This document shows positions 8,457 through 16,736 of a stretch of 64,000 bases of DNA, one piece after another. The notes below the pieces were generated by a model, which had not been told where the DNA came from, searched no databases, and was given only the letters and a program-made list of their open reading frames with translations. The DNA is from an uncultured Bacillota bacterium (GTDB taxonomy: Bacteria; Bacillota_I; Bacilli_A; RFN20; CAG-826). Position numbers and translations under genes: made by a program. Position 1 is the stretch's first letter; every line of letters begins with the position of its first letter. The stretch covers positions 62,001 through 126,000 of the forward strand of contig CASFVT010000007.1 in the NCBI GenBank assembly GCA_949298195.1, written 5' to 3'.

Positions 8457-10219
8457 GGAAGTCGCTCCTTGCCAATCGCGTCAAGGAAGGCCTTTTGGAG
8501 AACATCGACCGTTTCCTTGATCGCGGCGGGGTTGATTTTACTCACTTTCCGGTCGTAAGTAAGAAGTCCGTTGATTTCTCCCTCGACGTCGCTTAACTGG
8601 GTGTAGACAAGAAGGGAGAGGCCCTCATCCCGGACGAGGGGAAGGATTTGTTCGAGATAAAGCTTCTTGAAGCCCTCCGTGAGCTTTTCAAGCTTACGAT
8701 ACGTCTTGTAACCGAAGGAAGGCCGATTGGAGGCGTGGCCCTTCACCTTGAACGAATAGCCCCCGAATTCGCTGAGGGCAAGGACCCGGCGGCCGTCGTT
8801 ATGAAGACGTGCCTTCCGGAAATAGACATGATGGCTGTCGAAATCGCCCGATCCGGTGTCGAACCAGCCGGAAGTCGCGTCGATGAGACGAGATGGATCG
8901 AGTTCGCGGAGCCTCTTGCATAACCGGCGGCTGTCGAATTGGCCCCAACCCTCATTGAAGAGGGTCCAGAGCACAACGGAGGAGACAGGGGAGAAATGTT
9001 TTACCAGATCGTCCATTTGTCTTTCGAAGAATTCCCGGCTTCGGGCGCTTTTCCTGCCAAGGTGGAGATGGGTTTCGTCATCGACCTCCAACTTGACGAA
9101 GGGACAGGCCATGATGAAGAAAGGCGAATAGGGACTACCACCGTTCACGAAATCCTGTCCGACGTAGATGCCCTTTTTCTCACAGAGGTAATAAAAGCGG
9201 AGGGGTTCGACCTTGATATGCTTCCGAATGTAATTGAATCCGGCTTCCTTGATGAAGTCGATGTCCTTTTCCATCGCTTCGTAGGAGGGATAGGTCAATC
9301 CGCTTTCCGGGCAATAGCCTTGGTCGAGGATCCCATTGAGGAAAAGCGGCTCATCATTCAAGTAAATGCGGGTGTGAGGGCCGGCCTTCCTCGTCTCGAT
9401 TTTGACAAACGAATAGACGCCCCGGACTTCGTCCTCGCCCATTTTGGCGACGTAACGGTATAAAGAGGGATGTTCGCTCGACCAGGGGAAGAAAGCCGAA
9501 CGGTGGGCGATTTCCGTGGTGAGATCGGGGCCGATTTCGGCTTTCCCAACCAAGTGGTCCAAATAGTAACATTCAAAGGTAATTGGCGAGAAATCGCCCG
9601 CAATATCCGCCTTGATTATGAGTTTCCGATTGTCGTAATCCCTAATGAGCTGGAGTCCCTTGATGTGTCCCGCCTTCGGTAGGGACTCGAAATAGACCGG
9701 GCCGTAGATGCCGCTCGTGGCGGTATACCATATGCCTCTCGGGCGAAGGGACTGTTTCCCCCGGGGATAGATATCGCTTTCCGTGTCGTCATGGACAAGG
9801 ACGGAGAGCTGCATCTTTGAACGGACTCTCTCGACATAGACCTCGAAGGGAAGATATCCCCCTTCGTGATGGGCGAGATGAACCCCGTCGAGGAAGACAT
9901 CCGCGACCTGATCGACGTTCGTGAACACGATCCGTCCGGCCTCCCCAACCATCTCCTCGGGAAAGGTGATTTCCCGTTCGTAATGCATGTAGTCGTCGGG
10001 ACATACCTTCTTCCCGATGAGAGAAGCCTTCGTCTCAACCGCGAAGGGTACCCGAATCTGCTCGGAGTAGGTGCTCGGGAACCTTGGGTCTTTACTCAGG
10101 GAGAAATCCCATTCGCCGTTCAAAGAAAGGCATGAAGGGCGTTCGAAATAAGGATTGGGGTGTTCGGAAAGGGGGATTTCCCCTTCTTGTGGGGCGAATG
10201 GCGTTTCTAGTTCATCCAT
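8453..10219 (-). CDS. Glycoside hydrolase family 2 enzyme
   Basis: 588 residues with the GH2 architecture: sugar-binding jelly roll (about 25-180, LNGEWDFS ... GIWYTATSGIYGPVYFE), Ig-like domain (180-275) and TIM barrel (280-588). The acid/base Glu is E423 in LFNEGWG, and the nucleophile is probably E484 in ALSEFGGYSF. No signal peptide, so it acts on imported oligosaccharides. It is shorter than classical LacZ and resembles the compact GH2 beta-galactosidase/beta-glucuronidase-like group; exact sugar unknown. It overlaps the downstream HAD gene by 4 nt. The start ATG at 10219 has no clear Shine-Dalgarno sequence. Confidence 0.9.
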   Translation of the reverse strand: MDELETPFAPQEGEIPLSEHPNPYFERPSCLSLNGEWDFSLSKDPRFPSTYSEQIRVPFAVETKASLIGKKVCPDDYMHYEREITFPEEMVGEAGRIVFTNVDQVADVFLDGVHLAHHEGGYLPFEVYVERVRSKMQLSVLVHDDTESDIYPRGKQSLRPRGIWYTATSGIYGPVYFESLPKAGHIKGLQLIRDYDNRKLIIKADIAGDFSPITFECYYLDHLVGKAEIGPDLTTEIAHRSAFFPWSSEHPSLYRYVAKMGEDEVRGVYSFVKIETRKAGPHTRIYLNDEPLFLNGILDQGYCPESGLTYPSYEAMEKDIDFIKEAGFNYIRKHIKVEPLRFYYLCEKKGIYVGQDFVNGGSPYSPFFIMACPFVKLEVDDETHLHLGRKSARSREFFERQMDDLVKHFSPVSSVVLWTLFNEGWGQFDSRRLCKRLRELDPSRLIDATSGWFDTGSGDFDSHHVYFRKARLHNDGRRVLALSEFGGYSFKVKGHASNRPSFGYKTYRKLEKLTEGFKKLYLEQILPLVRDEGLSLLVYTQLSDVEGEINGLLTYDRKVSKINPAAIKETVDVLQKAFLDAIGKERLP

Positions 10220-10259
10220 GGCGACTAATATTAACGGTTCTTTCGATTAAAATGGAGCC

Positions 10260-11444
10260 ATGCGCAAAATCGATGACTTCATCAGAGAGTTATCAAGGAG
10301 TGGGGCCGAGGCCTACCTGACCCTCGATTACGAGAACCGGAACCCGGTCGTCCATGAGTTGACTGCCGGGCTGCTGCTCACTAGGAAGATCGCCTTCCTC
10401 TTTTCCAAAGGCGGCTTGACCATCATCGCCCAGACCCTCGATATTCCGTTTTTGAAAAACACCCCATCATTGAAAGGGGCCCTCGTCCTCGAGTACCGGA
10501 CATGGAAGGAATTCCTCCTTCTCCTCGAGAAATCGCTGGTCGGCTTCGATAGCGTCATGATGGACGTCTCTGAGGCCGGACTCCTCCCGCGGGTGAGCCT
10601 CGCCGACTACGGTTCGGCAGCCTTCGTGAAGGGGTTAGGAAAGAAAATCGTCTCATCCGCGGACCTCATCAACCGCCTTACCGCGGTCATCGACGAAGAG
10701 GGCAAGCGCAGTCAGAAAGAGGCCGCGGACATCCTCCTCCGCCTCGTTGAAGAAGCCTTTGGGTTGATTCGGAAGCGCCTTCTTGCCGGTCTCGGCCTCA
10801 ACGAGTACGAAGTCCAATCCTACCTCGGGCGGAGGATGGACGAAGAGAGGCTCATCTTTGATGACCTCCCGATTGTCGCGGTCAACGCGAACGCCTCCAA
10901 TCCCCATTACCAGCCAACCCTTGAAGCCCACTCCCCAATCAGGCCCGGCGACCTCATCCTCATCGACATCTGGGCCAAGAAGAAAACCCCGCGCGCCGTC
11001 TACGCGGACATTACTTGGATGGCCTATGCCGGGGAAGAGGTGCCTGCGAGGATGGCAAAGCCCTTTGGCGTACTCAAGGAATCGATCGATCAGGCCCTTG
11101 CTTTCCTAACTAGGGAGTTGCCCAATCGGGCTGTCAAGGGATGTGAAGTAGACGATCTTGTGCGTTCCTTCATCGAGGGGGCCGGATACGGGGCCTATTT
11201 CACCCACCGGACGGGTCATTCGATCTACTCCGATGAGGGACCCCACGGCCCTGGTGTCAACATCGACGATTACGAATCGCACGACTTCCGCGAAATCGTC
11301 GATGGGAATTCCTTCTCCCTCGAGCCGGGCATCTACCTCCCCGAATTCGGGCTGAGAAGCGAGACCGACGTCCTCATCGAAGGTAGGCAACCGATAGTCG
11401 TGGCGGGCCGGCAGAAAGAAATCGTTCCCTTGTTGAAAAAATAA
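10260..11444 (+). CDS. M24-family metallopeptidase (Xaa-Pro aminopeptidase type)
   Basis: 394 residues with a creatinase-like N-domain (1-150) and a pita-bread catalytic domain. The five dinuclear metal ligands are visible: D236 (LILIDIW), D250 (VYADITWM), H320 (THRTGHSI), E355 (SLEPGIYL) and E368 (RSETDVLI). Such cytoplasmic enzymes remove N-terminal residues next to proline or split X-Pro dipeptides, consistent with the peptide-import operon elsewhere in the window. A TAAAAT box ends only 8 nt before the ATG, so the transcript may have almost no leader. It is divergent from the GH2 gene. Confidence 0.88.
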   Translation: MRKIDDFIRELSRSGAEAYLTLDYENRNPVVHELTAGLLLTRKIAFLFSKGGLTIIAQTLDIPFLKNTPSLKGALVLEYRTWKEFLLLLEKSLVGFDSVMMDVSEAGLLPRVSLADYGSAAFVKGLGKKIVSSADLINRLTAVIDEEGKRSQKEAADILLRLVEEAFGLIRKRLLAGLGLNEYEVQSYLGRRMDEERLIFDDLPIVAVNANASNPHYQPTLEAHSPIRPGDLILIDIWAKKKTPRAVYADITWMAYAGEEVPARMAKPFGVLKESIDQALAFLTRELPNRAVKGCEVDDLVRSFIEGAGYGAYFTHRTGHSIYSDEGPHGPGVNIDDYESHDFREIVDGNSFSLEPGIYLPEFGLRSETDVLIEGRQPIVVAGRQKEIVPLLKK

Positions 11445-11475
11445 AAGATATCCCTCTTTTGCAAGGGATATCTTT
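11444..11475 (-). terminator. Bidirectional intrinsic terminator
   Basis: A 12-bp perfect stem (AAAGATATCCCT / AGGGATATCTTT) with an 8-nt loop sits between the convergent M24 and flavodiiron genes. On the minus strand it is followed by a T-rich run (TATTTTTTC), so it mainly ends the flavodiiron transcript and probably also the M24 one. Confidence 0.8.
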
Positions 11476-11485
11476 CCGTTGATGG

Positions 11486-12679
11486 TTACTTCAAAGTCTG
11501 ATAATAGGCCTCTAGCCCTTCTTTGGCCGTCTCATCCATCTTGAAGTTGACCCGGTAACCGGGAATGACACTGAAATGGAGTTGTTTCAAACGGTCGCTC
11601 AAGTGGGGAACCGCTTCCCCGCTCCAGCCGTAATCCCCGAAGGCCGAGGCTTTCTTTCCTTGGGCCGTCGTCCAGAAGAAGCTCCCGAGGATGTCGTAGA
11701 AGAGGGAGATGGCATCCCCAACGAGGGTCGGGGATCCGAGTAGGAGAGTGCCGGTTCCGTAGATTGACTTGATGATCTCCGGCTTCAGGGAGGCGTAATT
11801 GAGGGCGTCGATCTCAAACAGATCGATTTCCTTCCCGTCTTCCTTGAAGCGACTGGCCAGGTAGAGGGCCATTTCCTTGGTGTAACCGTAGGCCGAGGCA
11901 TAGACGATGGTCACTTTGTTCCCGTCGGCATGGGGGACGAGGGGCCTGGCCAATTCCCGATAGAGTTCGATCTGCTCCTCGACGTGCTCGTCGATGATGC
12001 AACCGTGGCCGGGGAGGATCATTTCGATCTCGAGTTTTGAGACCCGGTCGCAAGCCTGAAGGACGTAACTGGCGAACGGGCCCATGATGTTGTCGAAATA
12101 GTACTTCAGGGCCTTTTTGTAACCGCCTTTGTCCTTCTCTTTGGAAAGAAGGATGTCATCCGACGCAAAATGGGCTCCAAAGGCATCGCAGGAAACGAGG
12201 CACTTGAGTTCCTTGATGTAGGTGAACATGACATCCGGCCAATGGAGGAGGAGTCCCGAGACAAAGTTGAAGGTATATCCCCCGAACGAGAGGTTCCCAC
12301 CAGGGAGCATTTGGAATTTCTTGAAGGGACGACGAAGGATCTTCTCGAGGTTGGCGAGGGCGGCATAGGAAGCAACCACAGTAATATCCGGGTTTTCGTC
12401 AAGAAGGGCCTCGATCGAGCCGGTGTGGTCGGGTTCGGTATGGGTTACGAAGATGTATTTGATTTCCGAAATGGGGGTCAATGAACGGATGTTGTTTAGG
12501 TACTCGTCCTTGAAGGCCCGCTTGCTGCCCTCGAAGACCACTGCCCCATCATTCGTCTTGAGGAGATAGGAATTGTAGGAAGTCCCGTAATCGGTCTTCA
12601 CGGCGACGTCGAACACCTTGAGGGAGTGGTCGACAACCCCGACGTAGTAAAGGTCTTTTTTCAATTCGATGGTATGCAT
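11486..12679 (-). CDS. fprA: Flavodiiron protein (FprA-type O2/NO reductase)
   Basis: 397 residues in the standard two-domain layout: an MBL-like diiron domain (1-245) with HxExDH ligands (H80, E82, D84, H85 in THTEPDHTG), further ligands in HWPDVMFTY and LPGHG, then a flavodoxin domain (about 250-395, starting VTIVYASAYGYTKEM). In anaerobes this soluble enzyme reduces O2 to water, or NO to N2O, using electrons from rubredoxin or reduced flavin, and protects oxygen-sensitive enzymes. No rubredoxin gene is adjacent. The ribosome-binding site AAAGGAG lies 8 nt before the ATG. Its presence is one of the best signs that the host is an anaerobe. Confidence 0.95.
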   Translation of the reverse strand: MHTIELKKDLYYVGVVDHSLKVFDVAVKTDYGTSYNSYLLKTNDGAVVFEGSKRAFKDEYLNNIRSLTPISEIKYIFVTHTEPDHTGSIEALLDENPDITVVASYAALANLEKILRRPFKKFQMLPGGNLSFGGYTFNFVSGLLLHWPDVMFTYIKELKCLVSCDAFGAHFASDDILLSKEKDKGGYKKALKYYFDNIMGPFASYVLQACDRVSKLEIEMILPGHGCIIDEHVEEQIELYRELARPLVPHADGNKVTIVYASAYGYTKEMALYLASRFKEDGKEIDLFEIDALNYASLKPEIIKSIYGTGTLLLGSPTLVGDAISLFYDILGSFFWTTAQGKKASAFGDYGWSGEAVPHLSDRLKQLHFSVIPGYRVNFKMDETAKEGLEAYYQTLK

Positions 12680-12726
12680 GTATAGTGCTCCTTTAACCGG
12701 TGGAAATTATAGCCCAGGCCGCCATC

Positions 12727-12767
12727 CTTGTCTTTCAAGACAAGAAAACCGGGCATCGCTGCCCGGT
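12727..12767 (-). terminator. Double hairpin after hsp20
   Basis: Two inverted repeats lie end to end. ACCGGGCA/TGCCCGGT with a TCGC loop (12748-12767), followed on the minus strand by TTTTCTTG, is an intrinsic terminator for hsp20. Next to it CTTGTCTT/AAGACAAG (12727-12744) forms a second stem with a 2-nt loop in front of the flavodiiron leader. Confidence 0.65.
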
Positions 12768-12783
12768 CTTGCGTTGCCTGGTC

Positions 12784-13215
12784 TTACTTGATTTCAATCC
12801 GGCGGCCGTTTGTGACCGGCTTCTCGATTTTCTTCGGGACGACGATGTGCAAGACCCCGTCCGTGAAACTGGCCTCGATCTTGTCTTCCTCGACACTCCC
12901 AAGGTAATAGCTACGGCTGCTCACGCCGGAGAAGCGTTCGCGATGGACATAATTCTTCTTGCCAGCGCCTTCCTTTTCGGAACGGTCGCATTTGGCCTTG
13001 ATGGTGAGATAACCGTCATCGAGGGTGACCGAGATGTCCTCTTTCTTGAGGCCCGGGAGGTCGACATCGAGTTCGTAGTCGACATCGCTTTCCTTGACGT
13101 CTGTCCGCATCTCCAGCCCACGGGCCACGTGGCTGTTCCGGATGATGTCCGGGGTGAAGAAGTCGAAGAGGGGGTCGAAGAAACCGCCTTCGAAGTTGGT
13201 GAGTTCGTTTTTCAT
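12784..13215 (-). CDS. Hsp20-family small heat-shock protein
   Basis: 143 residues: a short N-terminal arm (FEGGFFDPLFDFFT), an alpha-crystallin domain (about 40-130; VDLPGLKKEDISVTLDDGYL, then the YYLG and DGVLHIVVPK strands) and a brief tail without a clear IXI motif. It is an ATP-independent holdase that keeps unfolding proteins soluble for ClpB/DnaK. The ribosome-binding site AGGAGG overlaps the HrcA operator, so translation and transcription signals are intertwined. Single-gene unit between its promoter and a strong terminator. Confidence 0.93.
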   Translation of the reverse strand: MKNELTNFEGGFFDPLFDFFTPDIIRNSHVARGLEMRTDVKESDVDYELDVDLPGLKKEDISVTLDDGYLTIKAKCDRSEKEGAGKKNYVHRERFSGVSSRSYYLGSVEEDKIEASFTDGVLHIVVPKKIEKPVTNGRRIEIK

Positions 13216-13227
13216 GTTGGATACCTC

Positions 13228-13254
13228 CTAGCACTCTTCTATTTCAAGTGCTAA
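13228..13254 (-). promoter_or_regulatory. CIRCE (HrcA) operator of hsp20
   Basis: Two 9-nt arms, CTAGCACTC and AAGTGCTAA, separated by 9 nt; each differs from the canonical CIRCE arm (TTAGCACTC / GAGTGCTAA) at one position, symmetrically. It covers the expected transcription start and abuts the ribosome-binding site. HrcA would repress hsp20 until heat shock. Confidence 0.85.
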
Positions 13255-13258
13255 CCAT

Positions 13259-13286
13259 ATGGTAGTCGATTCCTTAGCACTTGCAA
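13259..13286 (-). promoter_or_regulatory. Promoter of hsp20
   Basis: On the minus strand a -35 box TTGCAA (13281-13286) and a -10 box TACCAT (13259-13264) are 16 nt apart. The predicted start, near 13252, lies inside the CIRCE element. An additional AAGTGCTAA half-site sits in the spacer. Confidence 0.55.
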
Positions 13287-13381
13287 GTCCCAATTGCCAA
13301 AATTGTTCAAAAACGCGCATAGCCGGATGGTGAGCCGTTCATTTAGCTATGAATACTCACTGTCAATTTGGGCTGGACAGG

Positions 13382-13870
13382 TCAAAAGACCGATTTTTCC
13401 TTCGAGTAATCCCCCGTTGTCGCATGTAGGTAGTCACGCAAGGAAATGGGCGATAGTTCCACCTGAAGACCACGTTGCCCGGCCGAGACGAAGATGCTTT
13501 CGTGAAAGAGCGAGGATTCGTCGAGGTAACAGGGCATTCGCTTCTTGAGCCCGATGGGGCTACAGCCGCCGTGGACATAGCCGGTCAGGGGGAGGAGTTC
13601 GCGTTGGGGGATCAGCTTCACCCACTTCGCCCCGAGAGCCCTGGCCGCTTTCTTGAGGTCGAGTTCCCGATCCACCCTGACCTCGAACATCGCGTGACGC
13701 CCTTTGTCGTCAACGGTGACCAAGGACTTGTAAACCCGGGCTTTGTCCTCGCCTAGACAAGCGGCCACCGCTTCGCCGTCGACGGTCGAGGGATCGTAGC
13801 AATGGACTTCGTGGGCAATCCCCACCGCCTTGAGGAGGCGAATGACGTTGGTAACCGTTTTGTCCTTCAT
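13382..13870 (-). CDS. ybaK: YbaK/EbsC-type Cys-tRNA(Pro) deacylase
   Basis: 162 residues from the ATG at 13870, the usual length of YbaK-type trans-editing enzymes, which hydrolyse cysteine wrongly attached to tRNA-Pro. The family hallmark GGCSPIGLKK and the substrate-pocket motif VYKSLVTVDD are visible. A longer upstream extension of the frame overlaps the neighbouring membrane gene and has no family similarity, so I reject it. The start lies directly behind the terminator of that gene, with only a weak ribosome-binding site (TTGAG). Confidence 0.9.
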   Translation of the reverse strand: MKDKTVTNVIRLLKAVGIAHEVHCYDPSTVDGEAVAACLGEDKARVYKSLVTVDDKGRHAMFEVRVDRELDLKKAARALGAKWVKLIPQRELLPLTGYVHGGCSPIGLKKRMPCYLDESSLFHESIFVSAGQRGLQVELSPISLRDYLHATTGDYSKEKSVF

Positions 13871-13876
13871 CTCAAT

Positions 13877-13899
13877 TAAAAAGAGGCGGTGACCGCCTC
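13877..13899 (-). terminator. Terminator after the 4-TM membrane gene
   Basis: Stem GAGGCGG/CCGCCTC with a 3-nt loop, followed on the minus strand by TTTTTAATT, immediately upstream of ybaK. Confidence 0.65.
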
Positions 13900-13916
13900 C
13901 AAGAATCGAATCTTCC

Positions 13917-14393
13917 TTACTTCTTCTTGCCAAGGAAGAGGGCGGTGACGCCGAGGCCGAGGGAAACAAGCGCCTGGGCCGCGAGGACGGCCCCGGAAGC
14001 GATGGCCCCGTAGGCAATCACGTAATCGACATTGGGAATCACCGCCGGGGCAACGCTCGGGGTGAGGAAGGCGGTGACCGCCGAGATGGCAGCCAGGATG
14101 CCGGCGAGGAGATGGAGGAAGCCGGCAAACTTCCGGCTCCTACCGAAGGAGAAGACGACGGCAATGAGTTCGAAGGCGCAGGCGATCACGAGGACGACGA
14201 AGGCAAGGACGAAGGTGCCGGTCGACTCGAGGGCAGCGAAGGAGGCATTCCCAAAGACGAAATCATAGAGGGAGGCTCCGTCGGAGAGGACGGAGGTCGT
14301 CACCGCCGGCGCGGCGAAGAGCCCGAAGGCCGCCCCGCCGAGGAGGATGGCGAGGATCCCGAGGAGGGCATAGGCATTATTGGCTTTTTTCAT
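13917..14393 (-). CDS. Four-helix membrane protein, unknown
   Basis: 158 residues with four hydrophobic segments (about 8-30, 55-80, 88-110, 125-152) and a KKK tail; rich in Ala, Val and Leu. It resembles in size and layout the small 4-TM proteins at 31010 and 31455, without obvious sequence identity. No function can be assigned. A GAGG motif precedes the ATG, and a good promoter lies just upstream, so it is expressed separately from the opp/protease operon. Confidence 0.7.
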   Translation of the reverse strand: MKKANNAYALLGILAILLGGAAFGLFAAPAVTTSVLSDGASLYDFVFGNASFAALESTGTFVLAFVVLVIACAFELIAVVFSFGRSRKFAGFLHLLAGILAAISAVTAFLTPSVAPAVIPNVDYVIAYGAIASGAVLAAQALVSLGLGVTALFLGKKK

Positions 14394-14421
14394 AATGGAA
14401 CCTCAAAACTGAACGGTCATG

Positions 14422-14450
14422 ATTTTACGTGCATGGGTGGACACATGCAA
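14422..14450 (-). promoter_or_regulatory. Promoter of the 4-TM membrane gene
   Basis: Minus-strand TTGCAT (14445-14450) and TAAAAT (14422-14427) with a 17-nt spacer. The spacer and the -35 box contain a TGCATG...CATGCA inverted repeat that may act as an operator or as the weak terminator of the preceding operon. Confidence 0.55.
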
Positions 14451-14463
14451 TACGCGCTCGCGC

Positions 14464-16041
14464 CTAAGCGTAGGTGAAGGCGATGGTGGCGCTACTCCCA
14501 TCCGAGGCGATGTCGCTCACGGTGAAGGTCAGGGCGAAGCCGGATTCATCGTTGCTATTCGGGGCGCGGTAATCGCTCCCGTCGTAGGGAAACTGTACGG
14601 CGCAGCCTTCAAGGGAGAAGGAATCCCCTTCATGGAAGAGCAACTCGTCGGTCGCGAGGTAATTGGTCTTGGCCATCGGGATGTTGACCTGCTCGGGAGT
14701 GATGAGGGTCAAGAGAGTGAAATCGTCGTTCCCGGCATAGGACTCCCCATAGGTGTTCGTATTGGCCATGAGGGTCCGTTCATAACCGTTGGAACTGATG
14801 TAAAGGTCATCCGAGAAACCGTCGAAATAGTTTCCTGCCATCGTCGAAGAGATGAGGCAAAGGCGGGCATCGACGTGGTAGACCCGGATGCCCGGCTCTC
14901 GAAAACCGTAGATGGCCGGTTGGCCGCTGTCGCTATACCCTTCGACGCTATCCTGCTCGTTGAGCCCGTGGGGATCGTAGAGCTCAATGAGGAGATATTC
15001 GTCGAAACTCGATCCGTTCCATCCGTCCTCGGTCGGGACGAGGATGGCGTCGCCGCTCTTCCATTGCGGGGAAATGGTGATCTCGCCGGGCCGGTCGACC
15101 AAATAGGGATTGATCCAGCCAAGGGAAAACTTCGTGTAGGCGTTGTGGTCGATGACGTTGGCATCCATCATGTCGAGATAGCCAAGCGGGGAGCGGTTGT
15201 AAGCCGTGTCGTAATAGTCCATGAGACCGAGCATGTGGCCGGTTTCGTGGACGAAGGTGTGGCAGTCGACTGCCGTTTCCCCATAGCCGGCATACATGAA
15301 GTCGTAGGAAGCCCAGCAATAGGTATAGCCAAGGGGGCGGCTCGGGGAGTGGATGAGTTCCGGGGCTTCGTAATCCCAGTAGGTGAAGGCCCAGAGGGTT
15401 CCGGAGACCCTGAGGTCGTGGGGAGCGCTATAAACCATCCAAACCCCATCGATGAAACCGTCTTGGTTGGAATCAAAGGACGAGAGGTCGTCCCCGCTCG
15501 ACTCACGGTAAGCCTCGATGGCCTCCCTCATGAGGTAAGAAACGCCCTCGGAAGTGAGCGAAGAGCTGTTTTGGCGGTCGATTTCCTCGATGGTCTTGTC
15601 CGAATCGTACCACGGGGCAATGGTCGCCTCGATTTGGAGTTGGCCATAGGAGGAAGCCTCATAAAAACTCCGGACCGATTCCCAACCGGTCTCGTCAGCC
15701 TCTCCATTGAAGAGGGCTTCGAGATCGGAAATGATCTTGGATTGCCGAGAAGGGCTCAACTCGTAATCCTCGATGATGATGGGAAGCACGAGGAGCTTCT
15801 GGCTGCCCTTGCTGGGATAGGCAAGGGTACCGGCCACTTCCCCATAGTCCTCGAGACTGATGTCGCCCCTCACCTGGCTGAATCCGTTCTGCGTATGGAG
15901 GCTGTCCTCAAAGCCGTGTGAGTCTTGAAGAGGCGACGAGGAAGGGCCGCCTCCGACGATGTCGAAGATCGAAAGGTCGCAGGAGACAAGGGAAAAAGAC
16001 AGGAAAAGGGCTCCCAGGAAAGCCAAAGAATGTCTTCTCAT
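14464..16041 (-). CDS. M6-type (immune inhibitor A-like) metalloprotease lipoprotein
   Basis: 525 residues: lipoprotein signal with lipobox SLVSC, a Ser-rich linker, then a catalytic domain with the zinc motif HETGHMLGLMDYYD near residue 265, the HExxHxxGxxD pattern of M6 proteases. A calcium-loop-like FDSNQDGFID lies about 55 residues before it. The protein should degrade extracellular proteins at the cell surface. Its gene is last in a run with opp transporter genes; the start overlaps the stop of the membrane gene by 4 nt (ATGA). The simple reading is that it makes peptides that the Opp system imports. A paralogue with similar motifs lies at 26432. Confidence 0.85.
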   Translation of the reverse strand: MRRHSLAFLGALFLSFSLVSCDLSIFDIVGGGPSSSPLQDSHGFEDSLHTQNGFSQVRGDISLEDYGEVAGTLAYPSKGSQKLLVLPIIIEDYELSPSRQSKIISDLEALFNGEADETGWESVRSFYEASSYGQLQIEATIAPWYDSDKTIEEIDRQNSSSLTSEGVSYLMREAIEAYRESSGDDLSSFDSNQDGFIDGVWMVYSAPHDLRVSGTLWAFTYWDYEAPELIHSPSRPLGYTYCWASYDFMYAGYGETAVDCHTFVHETGHMLGLMDYYDTAYNRSPLGYLDMMDANVIDHNAYTKFSLGWINPYLVDRPGEITISPQWKSGDAILVPTEDGWNGSSFDEYLLIELYDPHGLNEQDSVEGYSDSGQPAIYGFREPGIRVYHVDARLCLISSTMAGNYFDGFSDDLYISSNGYERTLMANTNTYGESYAGNDDFTLLTLITPEQVNIPMAKTNYLATDELLFHEGDSFSLEGCAVQFPYDGSDYRAPNSNDESGFALTFTVSDIASDGSSATIAFTYA

Positions 16042-16736
16042 GCTTTTTCTTCGATGACGTTGCCCAGTTCGTCAACCATGATCGGATGGGGGTCGTAGTC
16101 GGATGTCACGGACGTGAAGGAACAATAGACAAAAGCACAGAGCGTGAGGATGCCGACGATTACGCCGTCCCAGAAAAGGGAATCGTTGGCGTGGGCGAAG
16201 GCCTCAAGGATCATGTAGGAGAAAGCCCAGGAACAGACCAAGCCGGCAATCGAGAGGCCGATCGAGGTTTTCATGAGCCAGCTGGCATCCCCGTCAAAGG
16301 CCTTCTTGAGGAAGAAGAGGAGACTCCAGAACACGAGGACGGCAGTTACGACATAGACAACCCCGTTTCCAACGTCGTTGCCCTCACCCAGACGATAGAT
16401 GCCCTGAGCCAATTGATAGGCAAGGACGATGGTCCCGCCGAGGAAGACGATGAGGACGTGACTGGCCTCGCTCCGATAGAAGAGGTCGAGGGAGAGTAGT
16501 AGAAGCGAAGCGGCGATGAGCCAACTGAAGACGGCGATGATGAGGTGTTCCCCGTTGTCCGAGATACCCGGGATAAAGAAGTGGGTAGCCGTGCAGAAAA
16601 TGGCATAGGCAAGGGCGATGAGCCCGGTCGCGAGGGAGAGGATTCCCATCACGCTCGGACGGGGACGATAGACCTTCTTCTTCGTCTTGATGGAGAGGAT
16701 GTCCTGCGCTTTCTTCAGGAATTCACGCATGTTCAT
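16038..16736 (-). CDS. Six-helix membrane protein in the opp operon
   Basis: 232 residues: a basic N-terminus (KTKKKVYRPRP) followed by about six membrane spans and an acidic tail. I do not recognise a family. Its ATG overlaps the oppF stop (ATGA) and has AAAGGAGGG upstream, and its own stop overlaps the protease gene, so it is firmly part of the same transcript. It could help protease secretion or anchoring or be an accessory transporter subunit; this is inference from position only. Confidence 0.7.
   Translation of the reverse strand: MNMREFLKKAQDILSIKTKKKVYRPRPSVMGILSLATGLIALAYAIFCTATHFFIPGISDNGEHLIIAVFSWLIAASLLLLSLDLFYRSEASHVLIVFLGGTIVLAYQLAQGIYRLGEGNDVGNGVVYVVTAVLVFWSLLFFLKKAFDGDASWLMKTSIGLSIAGLVCSWAFSYMILEAFAHANDSLFWDGVIVGILTLCAFVYCSFTSVTSDYDPHPIMVDELGNVIEEKA

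Noticed and set aside
14419-15921. 500-codon plus-strand frame over the M6-type protease gene
   Set aside because: The minus strand carries the zinc motif, signal peptide and coupled start; the plus frame is an artefact.
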